From contig NZ_JBQOUY010000006.1 of the NCBI RefSeq assembly GCF_052216985.1, positions 36,499-100,498 of the forward strand: a stretch of DNA of 64,000 bases, written 5' to 3'. This document shows, piece after piece, positions 44,263 through 51,567 of this stretch (positions are counted from its first letter, which is position 1; the number at the start of each line of letters is the position of its first letter). The stretch is from Acidaminococcus fermentans_A (GTDB lineage Bacteria; Bacillota; Negativicutes; Acidaminococcales; Acidaminococcaceae). The notes under the pieces are model-generated. The model was not told the origin of the DNA. It worked only from the letters and a program-made list of their open reading frames with translations, and did no database searches. Position numbers and translations under genes: made by a program.

Positions 44263-44794
44263 TGTAGGCACCCCCTGCCAGTTTTTTCAGTTCATCCGCA
44301 AAGACGGTGAAGAAATATTTCCGCACATAATGGGCTTTCCGGCCTACACCGCAGAGGAAGATGGCCGCATCCACATCCACCATCCGGTTCAGGATGTCCC
44401 GCATATCCTTGCCGTTCCGGGCCCGGAGGGTCAGGGTGACGATCAGGGTCCATTCGGACCATTCTTTCAGTACCAGGGCTTCGAAATAATGGTCGTTCCG
44501 GCGCCGGTCGCTTTTTTCCACGTTGCCGGTGCACCAGGCATCCGGGAACTGTTCCTGGGGCAGATAGGGACGGACGAAACAATCCGTCACGGCAGCGCTT
44601 TCCGGACTCTTGTTCCGAAGAGGCACCTCAAAAGACAGTACGGCTTTGTCATGGTCCAGGTACTCCAGTTTTAGCGGAGTCTTCTCCTCCACCACCACGC
44701 GGGTGGCATCGGTGGGCTTCAGAGCCGCGTAGACGGTCATCACCAAAAGGCCCAGGACACACAGTCCCAGGATCAGTAAAATCACATTGATCAT
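44255..44794 (-). CDS. Membrane-anchored protein of unknown function
   Basis: 179 residues with one N-terminal span (VILLILGLCVLGLLVMTVYA, 4-23) followed by a soluble, probably beta-rich domain. ATG 44794 overlaps the thioesterase stop (ATGA) and its 3' end overlaps the CofE-like gene, so all three are coupled. The soluble domain has two cysteines around DCFVRPYLP and WCTGNVEKS. I do not recognise a family. Confidence 0.75.
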   Translation of the reverse strand: MINVILLILGLCVLGLLVMTVYAALKPTDATRVVVEEKTPLKLEYLDHDKAVLSFEVPLRNKSPESAAVTDCFVRPYLPQEQFPDAWCTGNVEKSDRRRNDHYFEALVLKEWSEWTLIVTLTLRARNGKDMRDILNRMVDVDAAIFLCGVGRKAHYVRKYFFTVFADELKKLAGGAYNG

Positions 44795-45213
44795 GCTTGG
44801 ATCTCCCTTTCTTGTGCAGCCAGCTGCTGCAGTTTTTCATAATACTTGGGTGCCAGCCGTTCCACTTTCCCCTCCAGATTCACGAAGGCGTTCTTGGAAC
44901 GGCCTTCCGCCAGCAGCGCACCATCCGCTTTCCGGAGGACCCGGTAGCTGAACTGGATCATGGCCCGGCTGCAGGCCGTCAGCGTGGTCTGGATCTCATA
45001 CACATCATCGAAACGGGCTGACTGACGGTATTTGCATTGGACTTCGACGATGGGGACCATATACCCAGCTTCCCGCAGCTGATTCAGGTCGATGCCGGCC
45101 TGACGGAAATAGGCCACACGCCCCATTTCGAACCAGCGCAGATAATTGGTATGATGGACCACTGCCATCAAATCAGTTTCTGAAAAGCGCACACGATCTG
45201 TGATACTAACCAC
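44791..45213 (-). CDS. YbgC/FadM-type acyl-CoA thioesterase
   Basis: 140 residues from GTG 45213, chosen for AGAGG seven bases upstream; ATG 45237 has a poorer site. Hot-dog fold motif ETDLMAVVHHTNYLRWFEMGR, whose Asp aligns with the catalytic Asp of 4-hydroxybenzoyl-CoA thioesterases. Hydrolyses acyl-CoA thioesters. First gene of a three-gene coupled operon with an anchored protein and the CofE-like ligase. The combination is unusual and may point to a dedicated acyl or glutamyl cofactor step. Confidence 0.9.
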   Translation of the reverse strand: MVSITDRVRFSETDLMAVVHHTNYLRWFEMGRVAYFRQAGIDLNQLREAGYMVPIVEVQCKYRQSARFDDVYEIQTTLTACSRAMIQFSYRVLRKADGALLAEGRSKNAFVNLEGKVERLAPKYYEKLQQLAAQEREIQA

Positions 45214-45324
45214 GGCATAACCTCTTTTCTCCCTCATGGGGCATCTGCTTCCCATGGATTGACAGCTTTTTTATTATAGCACTTTTTCCTTTGCCCGGTT
45301 ATCTGAAAAAAGAACCCAAGATAA

Positions 45325-45362
45325 CAAAAAACCTCATACCCCGCTGACGCGAACTATGAGGC
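45325..45362 (-). terminator. Terminator of tRNA-Arg
   Basis: Minus strand: CCTCATAG...GTATGAGG followed by TTTTTTG. Confidence 0.9.
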
Positions 45363-45372
45363 AAGTTTCAAA

Positions 45373-45447
45373 TGGTACGCCCGAGTGGAATCGAACCACC
45401 GCACACGGCTCCGGAGGCCGTTGCTCTATCCACTGAGCTACGGGCGT
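45373..45447 (-). tRNA. tRNA-Arg(CCG)
   Basis: 75 nt, acceptor ACGCCCG/CGGGCGT perfect, anticodon loop CTCCGGA giving CCG, T-loop TTCGATT, encoded CCA. Confidence 0.96.
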
Positions 45448-45465
45448 GTTTACCGAACGAATATT

Positions 45466-45494
45466 ATTATAGCAGAGTACCCCAAAAGATGCAA
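45466..45494 (-). promoter_or_regulatory. Promoter of tRNA-Arg
   Basis: -35 TTGCAT (45489-45494), 17-bp spacer, -10 TATAAT (45466-45471). Confidence 0.88.
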
Positions 45495-45512
45495 GGGATT
45501 TTTCTACTTTTT

Positions 45513-45950
45513 TTATGATTCCTTCCTGATGGCATTTTCCAGGTCCCCCACCACTTCCGCCAGATTGTGCCTGCGGAGTTCCTCTTCGAACTGGTTCTGG
45601 ATCTCCTGGAGCTTTCCGTCCAAGGCCTGGTGGATGTTCCGGCCTACTGGGCATTGGGGATTAGGGCTGTCGTGGAAATTGAACAGCTTGTCTTTGCTGG
45701 TTTCCACCGCTTCGTACACATCGTAGAAAGTGATCTGTTCCAAAGGACGGGTCACTTCCACCCCTCCCGGACCCCGGCGGACGGAAATCAGCCCGGCCTC
45801 CTTCAGCTGTTTCATGAGATTCCGGACGATCACCGGATTGCAGCCGATACTGCCGGCCAGGAAGTCACTAGTTACCTTATAGTCTTTCCTAAAATAAACA
45901 GCCACAGCCAAGATGTGGATGGCTATGGTGAATTTGGTCGATACCTGCAT
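45513..45950 (-). CDS. Rrf2-family transcriptional regulator
   Basis: 145 residues with the Rrf2 winged helix (TKFTIAIHILAVAVYF, then ASIGCNPVIVRNLMKQLKEAGLI with the wing VRRGPGGVEV). Only one cysteine (in NPQCPVG) lies in the region where IscR/NsrR carry three, so an Fe-S cluster is unlikely; it resembles YwnA-type members. Divergent from the M20 gene at 46199. A minus-strand TATAAT is at 45985-45990. Confidence 0.9.
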   Translation of the reverse strand: MQVSTKFTIAIHILAVAVYFRKDYKVTSDFLAGSIGCNPVIVRNLMKQLKEAGLISVRRGPGGVEVTRPLEQITFYDVYEAVETSKDKLFNFHDSPNPQCPVGRNIHQALDGKLQEIQNQFEEELRRHNLAEVVGDLENAIRKES

Positions 45951-46114
45951 AGAGGGTCCGTTCCTTTCGTTGGTTTCTGTCCTTATTATAGCAAGCCGGG
46001 GCCCGGAATGGCAAATGAGACCTTTTCCAGCAGCAGAGTATCGTTTACAAGGAATTACATCTCTTCTCTCTTTTCTTTTATCTGAAAATAAGGAATCTGT
46101 ATCTTTTCCCCTTC

Positions 46115-46140
46115 TTTCGTAGTACTATAATGATACGAAA
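46115..46140. promoter_or_regulatory. Operator-like palindrome on the M20/MATE promoter
   Basis: Perfect inverted repeat TTTCGTA-N12-TACGAAA. The plus-strand -10 TATAAT (46126-46131) sits in the middle, so bound protein would block the promoter. The Rrf2 protein encoded 165 bp away is a candidate. Confidence 0.6.
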
Positions 46141-46198
46141 TCGATGGGAAAAGGACAGGATCCCTTTTCCTGTTTTGACAGAAAGGACCTATCCATTG

Positions 46199-47344
46199 AT
46201 GGAACAAGAAATACTCAATCAGATCGACTGGCATAAAATCATCCAGCTGCGCCATGCCCTCCACGCCCATCCGGAACTGTCCGGACAGGAAAGAGAGACA
46301 AAAAAACGCCTGATGGATTTCATCAGGGAACATACAGATCTGCAAGTAATCGACCAGGGAGACTGGTTCTGCGCATTGTACGAACCAGCTGTGCGTAACG
46401 GGAAGCCGCCCATCGGATTCCGGGCAGATATGGACGCCCTGCCCATCCCGGAGACCCTGTCCCTGCCCTATGGGTCCCAGGCTGAAGGCGTCGCCCATAA
46501 ATGCGGCCACGACGGCCATTCTGCTGCGCTGGCGGCCCTGTCTCTGCTCTTGGAACACGACAGGAAGATCCAGCGGCCAGTGTATCTCATCTTCCAGTCA
46601 GCGGAGGAAACCGGTGCCGGGGGAAAGCCCTGTGCAGACTTTCTCCAGGACGCAGGGATCGGAGAAGTCTACGCCTTCCACAATCTCAGCGGCTATCCGG
46701 AAAATGCCGTGATGGTCCGGGATGGACTGACCCAGTGCGCCTCCAAAGGGCTCACCATCCGATTCCTGGGCAAGGAAACCCATGCCGGTGCTCCGGAAAA
46801 TGGCAAAAACCCGGCTCCCCCTCTGGCCCGGATGATCCTTTTGGCCGATCGTCTGGCAGAAGAGGCCCAAAACGGGCAGGAAAGGACGCTCCTCCTCACC
46901 ATTGTAGGAGTCAATCTGGGGGGTCGCAATTTCGGCATTTCGCCAGGAGAAGGGGAAATTTCCTTCACCTTCCGGGCGGATGCGGAAGAAGACCTGGCCC
47001 AGATGGAAAACCGTCTCCGAGAGGAAGCACTCCGGTTGGGCAAAATGGCTGCTCTCTCAGTTGCCTTCACAGAATCCGATCCGTTTCCGGCTACGGTCAA
47101 CGACTCCGACTGTGCAGAACGGATCCGCACCGCCGCCCGCAGCCTGGGCCTGGAGCTGGCTCCCATGGATGAGCCCTGGCGGCCTTCCGAAGATTTCGGC
47201 TGGTATCTAAAGGTCTGCCCGGGCGCGATTTTTTACGTCGGCAATGGCGAAGACTGGCCCATTCCCCACCGCCCGGAATATGACTTCAATGATCATATCC
47301 TCCGGACCCCGGTTTCCCTGTTCCTGAAGCTGGCGGAGGATTGA
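46199..47344 (+). CDS. M20D-family amidohydrolase
   Basis: 381 residues from ATG 46199 (GAAAGGA upstream; a TTG one codon earlier is possible). LRHALHAHPELSGQE, FRADMDALPIPE, HKCGHDGHSAA, FQSAEETGAGG and SEDFGWYL complete the metal site. Cleaves N-acyl amino acids or hippurate-like amides. The stop overlaps the ribosome-binding region of the MATE gene, so they are cotranscribed. A palindrome covers the likely promoter. Confidence 0.92.
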   Translation: MEQEILNQIDWHKIIQLRHALHAHPELSGQERETKKRLMDFIREHTDLQVIDQGDWFCALYEPAVRNGKPPIGFRADMDALPIPETLSLPYGSQAEGVAHKCGHDGHSAALAALSLLLEHDRKIQRPVYLIFQSAEETGAGGKPCADFLQDAGIGEVYAFHNLSGYPENAVMVRDGLTQCASKGLTIRFLGKETHAGAPENGKNPAPPLARMILLADRLAEEAQNGQERTLLLTIVGVNLGGRNFGISPGEGEISFTFRADAEEDLAQMENRLREEALRLGKMAALSVAFTESDPFPATVNDSDCAERIRTAARSLGLELAPMDEPWRPSEDFGWYLKVCPGAIFYVGNGEDWPIPHRPEYDFNDHILRTPVSLFLKLAED

Positions 47345-47349
47345 ATCCT

Positions 47350-48699
47350 ATGAGAAATGACTATCTGATCACCGAAAATCCCCTGAAGGCCCTGCTCTAT
47401 TTCGCGCTCCCCATGATCATCGGGAATTTCTTCCAGCAGACCTATACCATGGCCGATTCCGCCATCGTGGGCCGGTATGTGGGGGAACAGGCCCTGGCTG
47501 CGGTGGGCGCTTCCTATGCGTTCACCAACATCTTCATCTGGATCGCCATCGGGGGAGGCATCGGAGCTTCTGTCAAAGTCAGCCGGTATTTTGGGGCGGG
47601 ACAATATAAAAAGATGAAGGAAGCTTTATATACGGCCCTCCTGGCTTTCCTGCTCCTGAGCCTGGTGTTGGGCGGCATCGGCCTCTGGTTCAGCCTGGAC
47701 ATCATGGAACTCCTGGATACCCCGGCAGATGTCCTGGGACTGGCCGATGTGTATCTCCGGGTGTATTTCCTGGGTCTTCCCTTCCTGTTCATGTATTCCG
47801 TCCTGTCCGCCATGTTCAATGCCCTGGGGAAATCCCGGATTCCCCTGTTCTTCCTGATTTTTTCTTCATTGTTCAATGTGGTGCTGGATTGGATCCTGGT
47901 CACCCAGTACGGCCTGGGAGTCGCCGGCGTGGCCTGGGCCACCCTCATCGCCCAGGGAATCGCCGCCGTCCTTTCCTTCGGGGTCCTCACCTGGGTACTC
48001 GGGCACATGTCTTCCGAAAGGCCCCGTCTCTTCGCCCCGGAAGAACTGTTGCCCATGGCTCAAATCGCCCTGCCTTCCATCCTCCAGCAGTCCACGGTCT
48101 CCATCGGCATGATGCTGGTCCAGTCAGTGGTCAACGGTTTCGGCTCGGAAGCCCTGGCGGGTTTTTCCGCTGCCATGCGGGTGGAAGGACTGTGTGTGGT
48201 CCCCATGTCCGCCATCGGCAACGCCATGAGCCCCTATACGGCCCAGAATCTGGGAGCTGGACAGCCGGAACGGATCCCCGCCGGTCTCAAAGCTGCCTTC
48301 CGCCTGGTCTTTATCTTTGCCTTCCTGAACTGCCTCCTCATGGAGCTAGGGAGCCACTCCCTTTCCGTCTTTTTCCTGGGCAGTGAAGGGTCCCCTGTCG
48401 CTTTCCAGACAGCGGAAGGTTATTTCCGCTTCATGGGCTTTTTTTTCTGCTTCATCGGCATGAAGATGTCCGTGGATGGGGTCCTCCGAGGAGCCGGAGA
48501 TATGCAGATGTTCACCATCGCCAACTTGGTGAACCTGGGACTCCGGGTCAGCCTGGCCATGGCCCTGGCTCCCCGCTTCGGCATCCCCTTCGTCTGGTAC
48601 GCCGTCCCCCTGGGCTGGTTGGCCAATTTCCTGCTTTCCGGCTGGGAATACCGGCGGGGGAAGTGGAGAAGAAATACAATGGATCCGTCGGTCGGATGA
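47350..48699 (+). CDS. MATE-family efflux transporter
   Basis: 449 residues from ATG 47350, with GGAGGA nine bases upstream (a TTG at 47341 is too close to it). Twelve membrane helices in two halves; ALPMIIGNFFQQTYTMADSAIVGRYVG is the classical MATE N-terminal motif and ALPSILQQSTVSIGMMLVQSVVNGFG its repeat in the second half. Exports cationic drugs or metabolites with Na+ or H+. Follows the M20 gene directly; efflux of an amidohydrolase product is possible. Confidence 0.93.
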   Translation: MRNDYLITENPLKALLYFALPMIIGNFFQQTYTMADSAIVGRYVGEQALAAVGASYAFTNIFIWIAIGGGIGASVKVSRYFGAGQYKKMKEALYTALLAFLLLSLVLGGIGLWFSLDIMELLDTPADVLGLADVYLRVYFLGLPFLFMYSVLSAMFNALGKSRIPLFFLIFSSLFNVVLDWILVTQYGLGVAGVAWATLIAQGIAAVLSFGVLTWVLGHMSSERPRLFAPEELLPMAQIALPSILQQSTVSIGMMLVQSVVNGFGSEALAGFSAAMRVEGLCVVPMSAIGNAMSPYTAQNLGAGQPERIPAGLKAAFRLVFIFAFLNCLLMELGSHSLSVFFLGSEGSPVAFQTAEGYFRFMGFFFCFIGMKMSVDGVLRGAGDMQMFTIANLVNLGLRVSLAMALAPRFGIPFVWYAVPLGWLANFLLSGWEYRRGKWRRNTMDPSVG

Positions 48700-48747
48700 G
48701 TGGCTGAAAGGGAGCTGCCCTGTTCCGGCAGCGTCTTGCCCTCCTTT

Positions 48748-49311
48748 CTACCCTCCATAGACGATGACGCCCAAGACAGCGGAAGCCATAATCAGCCCAA
48801 TGGGAGAGAGCTTCTTTTTCGTGACCCGTTGGTAACCCCTTTTTCCCAAAACCAAGCTAAAAATCACGAAAAGTGCCTGGAACGCCTGTTGGGGAAGCTT
48901 CCCGGGGCTGAGGCAATGCTGGAAAGTCATATAGAGACCGGTCGCCAATACGATACCCGTCACGCAGGGTTTCATCCCTCGGAGAAGGCTCTGGATATAC
49001 CGGTTGTCCAGCAGGTGATGGAGCAGCGCCGTGACCAGGAGGATGATCAGGAACGAAGGCAGGACAACGGCGGCCGTGGCGGTGACGGCTCCCAGGAAGC
49101 CCCCCTGGCTGCTCCCCACATAAGTCGCCAGATTGACCATGATCGGTCCCGGTGTACTTTCACTGACAGCAATCATATAGGTCAGCATGTCGTCATTCAG
49201 CCAGCCGTAGGACAGGACCACGTCCCGGATCAGAGGGATCGCACCGTATGCACCTCCGAAGGCAAAACATCCGACTTTCAAAAATCCTGCAAATAACTCC
49301 AGATAGATCAT
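48748..49311 (-). CDS. Short-chain chromate transporter (CHR) domain protein 2
   Basis: 187 residues from ATG 49311, overlapping the stop of the first CHR gene (ATGA); longer frames read through that gene. LFAGFLKVGCFAFGGAYGAIPLIR and VSESTPGPIMVNLATYVG are CHR signatures. Short CHR proteins act as heterodimers. Together with the gene upstream they form an ion exporter or importer for chromate/sulfate-like anions. Inner membrane. Confidence 0.9.
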   Translation of the reverse strand: MIYLELFAGFLKVGCFAFGGAYGAIPLIRDVVLSYGWLNDDMLTYMIAVSESTPGPIMVNLATYVGSSQGGFLGAVTATAAVVLPSFLIILLVTALLHHLLDNRYIQSLLRGMKPCVTGIVLATGLYMTFQHCLSPGKLPQQAFQALFVIFSLVLGKRGYQRVTKKKLSPIGLIMASAVLGVIVYGG

Positions 49312-49892
49312 TTTCCACCACCGCTTTCTTGATGGGATGGCGCCTGGAGCCTGGAAGATACCAGACTGACCCCTGCTGCCAGGAGCATCAGCCGGATGGA
49401 AGAAATCGGCAGGCCAAAGATATCGCTGCAGAGCATGGCCAAGCAGGAACCTAAGAGGATGCCCCGTGACAGCCTCGTCCTGGCGCCTTTTCTCAGCATC
49501 ATCATGGCTGCCTCCAAGATCAAAAGCCCTACAGCGATCTTGATTCCTTGGAAAGCGGCAGCCAGAAGTTTCCACGTAAAGAAATCATACAGGAACAGCG
49601 AAGCGGCCAGAATGACCAGAAAAGGAGGGATGACGATCCCAAAAGTAGCCGCCAGAGCTCCCGCCATTCCGGCCTGCTTATATCCGGTAAAGGTGGCACA
49701 GTTGATGGCGATGGGACCGGGCGTGGATTCTGCGATCACGGTGATATCCATCAGTTCCTCATGGGTGATCCAGCTCTTTTCTTCCACACAGCTGTGCTCG
49801 ATCATGGAAATCATGGCATACCCGCCCCCAAAGGTAAACAGTCCGATTCGGGCAAAAGACAAAAACAAATCCCTGAGCTGATCCCGTTTCAT
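49308..49892 (-). CDS. Short-chain chromate transporter (CHR) domain protein 1
   Basis: 194 residues. LFLSFARIGLFTFGGGYAMISMIE and IAESTPGPIAINCATFTGYK are the CHR motifs. ATG 49892 overlaps the ArsR stop (ATGA), so arsR, chr1 and chr2 form one coupled operon. The two CHR proteins probably have opposite membrane topology, as known for short-chain pairs. The natural anion is not known. Confidence 0.9.
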   Translation of the reverse strand: MKRDQLRDLFLSFARIGLFTFGGGYAMISMIEHSCVEEKSWITHEELMDITVIAESTPGPIAINCATFTGYKQAGMAGALAATFGIVIPPFLVILAASLFLYDFFTWKLLAAAFQGIKIAVGLLILEAAMMMLRKGARTRLSRGILLGSCLAMLCSDIFGLPISSIRLMLLAAGVSLVSSRLQAPSHQESGGGK

Positions 49893-50212
49893 GCTTTTCT
49901 CCCCCGATATTCACATTGGCAGGCTTTTTGCTCACGGTCCACCTGCAGAGAAGTCCTCCGCATCCGTTCCACCTGCTCCGCCAGGAAGTCGATGGCTCCT
50001 TGGTCTGGCAGATAGTGCATATGATAGCCGTACTTTTCTCCATAGACCAAACCTGCTTCTCTCATGATCTTCAGATGCTGGGAAATGGCCGATTCCGAGA
50101 TCCCGAACTTTTTGGAAAGAGACCGGACGCAGTGCTTCCTTTCCAAAAGTGCCTGATAGATCTTCAGCCGCATGGGTTCTCCCAGTGCTTTCAATATACG
50201 GTCAAGTTCCAT
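49889..50212 (-). CDS. ArsR-family metal/redox-responsive repressor
   Basis: 107 residues with the ArsR winged helix (KALGEPMRLKIYQALLERKHCVRSLSKKFGISESAISQH). CVR in the third helix region recalls the ELCVCDL metal site of ArsR but has a single cysteine; a CQC motif near the C-terminus (KACQCEYRG) could provide ligands. First gene of the chromate-transporter operon and likely its repressor; a matching palindrome lies upstream. Confidence 0.9.
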   Translation of the reverse strand: MELDRILKALGEPMRLKIYQALLERKHCVRSLSKKFGISESAISQHLKIMREAGLVYGEKYGYHMHYLPDQGAIDFLAEQVERMRRTSLQVDREQKACQCEYRGRKA

Positions 50213-50229
50213 CGTTCCGCCCCCTTTAA

Positions 50230-50280
50230 TTTAGTATTTACTTAATTATAATCGATGGTTTTGATTTAGTAAATACTGAA
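50230..50280 (-). promoter_or_regulatory. ArsR operon promoter with split inverted repeat
   Basis: TTTAGTATTTACT (50230-50242) and AGTAAATACTGAA (50268-50280) are inverted copies matching at 12 of 13 positions. The -10 TATAAT (50245-50250, minus strand) lies between them and the right arm covers the -35 region. Confidence 0.65.
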
Positions 50281-50320
50281 TTAAATTTTGATCCCGTGAA
50301 GCAGATGGCTCCGACTTTTT

Positions 50321-50462
50321 CCCTAAGCGTCAGAGTAGGTCAGATGCGCGAAAGGAGGGATTTGGAAGTTGGGCATAATACATAATCGTATATGCCCGGC
50401 TTCCAAATCCCTCCTGCCAAAGCAGATGGCCTGCTATGGCGCTCAGGGGTTATGCGTCAGCC
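50321..50462. repeat. Long covarying hairpin element, copy H1
   Basis: Outer arm CCCTAAGCGTCAGAGTAGG pairs with CCTGCTATGGCGCTCAGGG (G-U pairs and two mismatches). The inner 25-bp arm beginning AGGAGGGATTTGGAAG pairs fully with the segment ending CTCCT (two G-U), with a ~13-nt loop. Conserved unpaired pieces: CAGATGCGCGAA and GCCAAAGCAGAT. Tail GGGTTATGCGTCAGC. The TAA stop and last codons (Ala-Asp-Ala) of the threonine-aldolase-like gene fall in the tail. Confidence 0.85.
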
Positions 50463-51484
50463 AGGTCGGAGATCAGTGCCTCCACCTCCCCCTCCTGCGT
50501 ACTCCAGGAAGTACAGAACCGGACGATCAGCCGGCCATCTTCCAAATTCCCTTCTCTTTCAAAGGCATATTTCTTTTCCAGATGGGCAGCCTGTTCCAGG
50601 GTCAGGATCACGAACTGCTGGTTGGTGGAGCTGACTACGTATTCCGGGATCCCCTTTTTCCGGAAGGCATCCCGGAGCCGGAGGGCAAAAGCATCCGCCT
50701 GGGCAGCCAGTCTGAAATACAGGCCGTCCTGGAGCAGGGTATAGAACTGGAGGCCCAGGAGCCAGCCTTTAGCCAGGACGGCTCCGCTCTGCTTCATATG
50801 GGCCTTGAACCGGCGGACGGCTTCCGGATGGGTCAGGACCAGGGCTTCCCCGAAGAGGGCGCCGCATTTGGTGCCGCCCAGGTAGAAGGCGTCGACGAGC
50901 CGGGCCAGGTCCGGCAGAGCCAGATCGTTTTCAGGAGAAGCCAATCCATAGGCCAGCCGGGCCCCATCCACAAAGAGAGCCATCCCATATTTCCGGCAGA
51001 CTTCCGAGATGGCAGTGAGTTCGGCTTTGGAATAGAGGGTTCCGTATTCAGTAGTAAAAGAGATGTAGACCATAGACGGCCGAGTAAGCCATTCCGGTTC
51101 ACCGACATCGTAATAAGACCTGACTTCCTGTTCGATCTGGGCAGCGGTGATTTTCCCGTCCTTTTGGGGCAGGGCCAGGATCTTATGGCCCGTATTTTCG
51201 ATGGAAGCGCATTCATGGCCGTTGATGTGGCCGGTGGAAGCGCAGATCACACTGTCACAGGAACCTAAGAAAGCAGCGATGGTCACCAGATTGGCCTGGG
51301 TAGCCCCCGGGAAAAAATACACCTTCCCCTGGGGACATTGGCACTGGTCCAGGATCAGTCTTGCTGCCTTGTCACACCATTCATCAGTGCCATACCCGCT
51401 GAACTGGGTATCATTGGTACGGGTCAGGGCTTCCAGGATGTTGGGATGGGCCCCGTGGTTGTAGTCGTTATTGAAACGGATCAT
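50450..51484 (-). CDS. Low-specificity threonine aldolase-like PLP enzyme
   Basis: 344 residues from ATG 51484, supported by GGGAGGA eight bases upstream; a longer frame to 51529 lacks a site. PLP fold-type I beta-eliminating lyase family: SGYGTDEWCDKA, FFPGATQANLVTIAA, ASTGHINGHECASIE, FVDGARLAYG (Asp173) and YLGGTKCG (Lys206 Schiff base). Cleaves threonine or related beta-hydroxy amino acids to glycine and aldehyde. Monocistronic. Its final codons lie in a repeat tail. Confidence 0.9.
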   Translation of the reverse strand: MIRFNNDYNHGAHPNILEALTRTNDTQFSGYGTDEWCDKAARLILDQCQCPQGKVYFFPGATQANLVTIAAFLGSCDSVICASTGHINGHECASIENTGHKILALPQKDGKITAAQIEQEVRSYYDVGEPEWLTRPSMVYISFTTEYGTLYSKAELTAISEVCRKYGMALFVDGARLAYGLASPENDLALPDLARLVDAFYLGGTKCGALFGEALVLTHPEAVRRFKAHMKQSGAVLAKGWLLGLQFYTLLQDGLYFRLAAQADAFALRLRDAFRKKGIPEYVVSSTNQQFVILTLEQAAHLEKKYAFEREGNLEDGRLIVRFCTSWSTQEGEVEALISDLADA

Positions 51485-51567
51485 GATAAGTCCTCCCTGA
51501 AAAGATGATTTATCTCTTGATTTTATCATAAATCCAGCTGGTTTGTCCTAGAGAAACACGCCCTGGG

